DNA from: Deltaproteobacteria bacterium
GTDB lineage: Bacteria; Desulfobacterota; Binatia; Binatales; Binataceae
Assembly: GCA_003135135.1 (NCBI GenBank)
Contig: PLDK01000043.1
Span: 1-64,000 of the forward strand
DNA length: 64,000 bases
Direction of reading: 5' to 3'
In this document: in pieces, positions 62,020 to 64,000 of the stretch
How positions within the stretch are numbered: the first letter of the stretch is position 1
Layout of the letters: every line of letters begins with the position of its first letter
Position numbers and translations under genes: made by a program
Notes under the pieces: generated by a model
The model's database searches: none
Seen by the model: only the letters and a program-made list of their open reading frames with translations
Told to the model about the DNA's origin: nothing

Positions 62020-63504
62020 TCAGCCTTCCGGCGCAAGCATTTTGTCGGCCCGCACCAGCCGGTCGAACTCCTCTCCCTTGAGCAAGTTCAACGCAACCGT
62101 GGCCTCGCGCAGCGTGATTCCTTCGGCGTGCGCCTTCTTGGCGACCTTGGCCGCGTTGTCGTAGCCGATATGCGGGCTAAGCGCCGTCACCAGCATCAGC
62201 GAATTTGCGACGTTGCGCCGCAGCTGGTCGCGATTGGGCTCGATCCCTTCGACGCAGTACTTGCTGAACGAGGCGCACGAATGCGCCAGCAGCATCGTCG
62301 AATGCAAAAAATTGTGGATGATGATCGGTTTGAAAACATTGAGCTCGAAATTCCCCTGCGAGCCGGCCATCGTGATCGCCACGTCGTTGCCGATCACCTG
62401 TATGCAGACCATCGTCATCGCCTCGCTCTGGGTCGGGTTCACCTTGCCCGGCATGATCGACGAGCCCGGCTCGTTCTCCGGCAGGATTATTTCACCGAGC
62501 CCGATGCGCGGTCCCGAGCCCATCCAGCGGACGTCGTTGGCGATCTTCATCAGCGAAACCGCCAGCGTCTTGAGCGCTCCAGAAGCCGCCACCAGCGCAT
62601 CGTGCGCCGCCAGCGCCGCAAACTTGTTCGGCGCCGACTTAAACGGCAGCCCCGTGTACGCCGCGATCTTTGCCGCCGTGCGATCCGCAAACTCGCGATG
62701 CGTATTGAGCCCGGTGCCGACCGCCGTGCCGCCAATCGCCAGTTCGAGCAAGTCCGGCAGCGCCGCTTCGATGCGCTTCAAATCGTAGTCGAGTTGCGCG
62801 ACGTAGCCCGAGAATTCCTGCCCCAGCGTCAGCGGCACCGCATCCATCAGATGCGTGCGGCCGATCTTCACGATGGCGGCGAACTCGTCGGCTTTGCGGG
62901 CGAGCGCGTCGCGCAGCTTTCGCATCGACGGAAGCAGGTCGTGGGTGACTTCCGCGGCCGCCGCAATATGCATCGCAGTCGGAAAAGTGTCGTTCGAGGA
63001 CTGCGACATGTTCACGTCGTCGTTGGGATGGATCGGCTTTTTGCTGCCGAGCACGCCGCCGGCCATCTCGATCGCGCGATTCGAGATGACTTCGTTGGCG
63101 TTCATGTTGGTCTGCGTGCCACTGCCGGTCTGCCAGATGCGCAGCGGAAAGTGATCGTCAAGTTTGCCCGCGATCACTTCGTCGGCAGCCGCGGTCACCA
63201 GCTTGGCCTTGTCGGGCGCCAACTTGCCGAGATCGCGATTAACTTCCGCGGCCGCCTTCTTCAAAATCCCGAACGCGCGCACCACCGAACGCGGCATCCG
63301 ATCGAATCCGATCGCGAAGTGCAGCAGCGATCGCTCGGTCTGCGCGCCCCAGTAGCGGTCGCACGCGACCTCGATCGCCCCCATGCTGTCGGTTTCGACG
63401 CGCTTGCCGGTCTGCGGCGCCTTGCCGGTCCCGGCCGGCGTCGCGGTCAATCCGCACTTGGCGATGCTGGCCTTGCGCACCTTCGATTTCGTATTGGCTG
63501 CCAT
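62020..63504 (-). CDS. fumC: Fumarate hydratase class II
   Basis: 494 residues; about 36 more at the N-terminus than typical, and this extension is basic ('[11 protein letters not shown]'). Signatures: '[19 protein letters not shown]', '[15 protein letters not shown]', '[17 protein letters not shown]' and the SS-loop '[17 protein letters not shown]'. Interconverts fumarate and malate in the TCA cycle. ATG at 63504; a start nearer the core (Met41, 'MGAIEV') would remove the extension and too much of it. Confidence 0.95.
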   Translation of the reverse strand: MAANTKSKVRKASIAKCGLTATPAGTGKAPQTGKRVETDSMGAIEVACDRYWGAQTERSLLHFAIGFDRMPRSVVRAFGILKKAAAEVNRDLGKLAPDKAKLVTAAADEVIAGKLDDHFPLRIWQTGSGTQTNMNANEVISNRAIEMAGGVLGSKKPIHPNDDVNMSQSSNDTFPTAMHIAAAAEVTHDLLPSMRKLRDALARKADEFAAIVKIGRTHLMDAVPLTLGQEFSGYVAQLDYDLKRIEAALPDLLELAIGGTAVGTGLNTHREFADRTAAKIAAYTGLPFKSAPNKFAALAAHDALVAASGALKTLAVSLMKIANDVRWMGSGPRIGLGEIILPENEPGSSIMPGKVNPTQSEAMTMVCIQVIGNDVAITMAGSQGNFELNVFKPIIIHNFLHSTMLLAHSCASFSKYCVEGIEPNRDQLRRNVANSLMLVTALSPHIGYDNAAKVAKKAHAEGITLREATVALNLLKGEEFDRLVRADKMLAPEG

Positions 63505-63714
63505 CTTCTATACCCCTGTTGGATTTCCAACGTCCTCGCGGCGATTATCGTAACCCGGCTGGCGCCCGACGACAGTGATTCCTCATCGGGATTCGCCCCC
63601 GACGCCCTTTTCAAAGGCTCGGTGCCGATATAGGTTATGACGCGTACTTTGACAATAGCGACTAATTTTCGATCGAGATACTTTTAAGCATTTTTTTAGG
63701 AGTGACTGTCAACT

Positions 63715-64000
63715 ATGCCCTGGACGATTACCCGCCTTTGCCGCGATTGCGTTGACACCGGATGCGTTAGCGTGTGTCCGGTCGATTGCATTTATGAATA
63801 CGTCGGCACCGACAAGGAAAAATTTCCCAACCAGCTCTACATCGATCCCGACGAATGCATCGATTGCGGAGCCTGCGAGCCTGAATGTCCGTGGGAAGCG
63901 ATTTTCGAGGAGCCGGCCGTTCCCGATGTGTTCAAGGACGACATCGCGCTCAACCACGCTCTGCTCGAAATCAAGGATCAGTTCAAGGTGATGCCGTTCA
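63715..64000 (+). CDS. 7Fe ferredoxin (3Fe-4S/4Fe-4S), truncated by window end
   Basis: 95 residues are visible. The cluster cysteines match 7Fe ferredoxins: Cys9, Cys17, Cys21 (first cluster spacing C-x7-C-x3-C-P) with Cys25, and the second motif '[13 protein letters not shown]' (Cys48, 51, 54, 58). The N-terminus '[25 protein letters not shown]' pattern is FdxA-like. An AGGAG lies about 13 bases before the ATG, and a perfect TTGACA at 63649-63654 may be the -35 of its promoter. Stop codon lies beyond the window. Confidence 0.9.
   Translation, partial: MPWTITRLCRDCVDTGCVSVCPVDCIYEYVGTDKEKFPNQLYIDPDECIDCGACEPECPWEAIFEEPAVPDVFKDDIALNHALLEIKDQFKVMPF

Noticed and set aside
61408-63633. 741-codon plus-strand frame opposite the ion channel and fumC
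   Set aside because: Crosses two real genes on the other strand; Arg/His-rich shadow.

Overview
This is a GC-rich bacterial chromosome segment centred on a replication-initiation locus (dnaA, dnaN and origin-like DNA). The organism looks Gram-negative. It has AsmA, FtsB, PstS, lipoproteins with lipoboxes, a quinone-linked PyrD, a split ATP synthase locus (atpZ-I-B-E without the F1 genes) and many CoA-dependent enzymes. I lean towards an uncultured lineage near the former Deltaproteobacteria (Binatota-like), but that is inference from gene content and not a phylogenetic result. I see no rRNA, tRNA, CRISPR or intact prophage. Most genes are ordinary housekeeping or catabolic genes; accessory DNA sits in a few islands.

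Layout. 1-4.3 kb: a fragment of a kelch-like protein, AsmA and an Smr protein. 4.3-7.4 kb (minus): hemL-atpZ-atpI-atpB-atpE ending in a strong terminator. 7.4-10.8 kb: origin region, with paired DnaA boxes upstream of dnaA and a DnaA-trio-like element between dnaA and dnaN. 10.8-24.8 kb: ArnT-like glycosyltransferase, YyaL-type protein, EEP phosphodiesterase, an operon of fused CoA-transferase/PH protein/AtzG-like protein/amidase, PstS, UvrD-type helicase and YjbQ. 24.9-28.2 kb: a coupled operon of two paralogous lipoproteins and a beta-propeller protein. 28.2-36.5 kb: two metallo-beta-lactamase-fold enzymes, FabI, a HemJ-like protein, an MFS exporter, a CoA-transferase, FtsB, a 35-residue lysine-rich protein in its own transcription unit, a hydrolase-like protein lacking its nucleophile and an ECHDC3-like enoyl-CoA hydratase.

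36.6-41.1 kb is a repeat-bounded accessory patch: an uncharacterised GPRTPEGK-type protein, two clusters of palindromic repeats in inverted orientation, a membrane OB-fold protein, a 52-residue protein and a zinc-ribbon gene broken (or recoded) at a T6 run, followed by guaB behind an unusually placed terminator. 41.2-45.8 kb: ddl-rdgB-glycosyltransferase-MscS/cNMP channel. 45.8-49.4 kb: a MITE-like element, then (minus) thyX, a DUF309-like gene, MoxR and CoxE-like VWA genes. 49.6-52.2 kb: pyrD, sulfurtransferase and pcp. 52.2-54.3 kb is a second accessory island of different composition: a ClpP-fold (SDH-type) protease, two small unknown proteins and a PIN-domain toxin-like protein. 54.4-64 kb: cyclase-family enzyme, GNAT, MutS2, a methylcrotonyl-CoA-carboxylase-type beta subunit, DUF2786, a pentameric ligand-gated ion channel, FumC and a 7Fe ferredoxin running off the end.

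Most unusual: (i) the strongly signalled unit for the 35-residue lysine-rich protein, followed by a chain of RNA hairpins; (ii) a chimeric duplicated scar at 60.8-60.9 kb joining a copy of the fumC 3' end to a copy of the carboxylase 3' end beside the ion channel gene; (iii) the B. subtilis-like DnaA-trio element at 9.6 kb; (iv) the frame-broken zinc ribbon; (v) the protease/PIN island.
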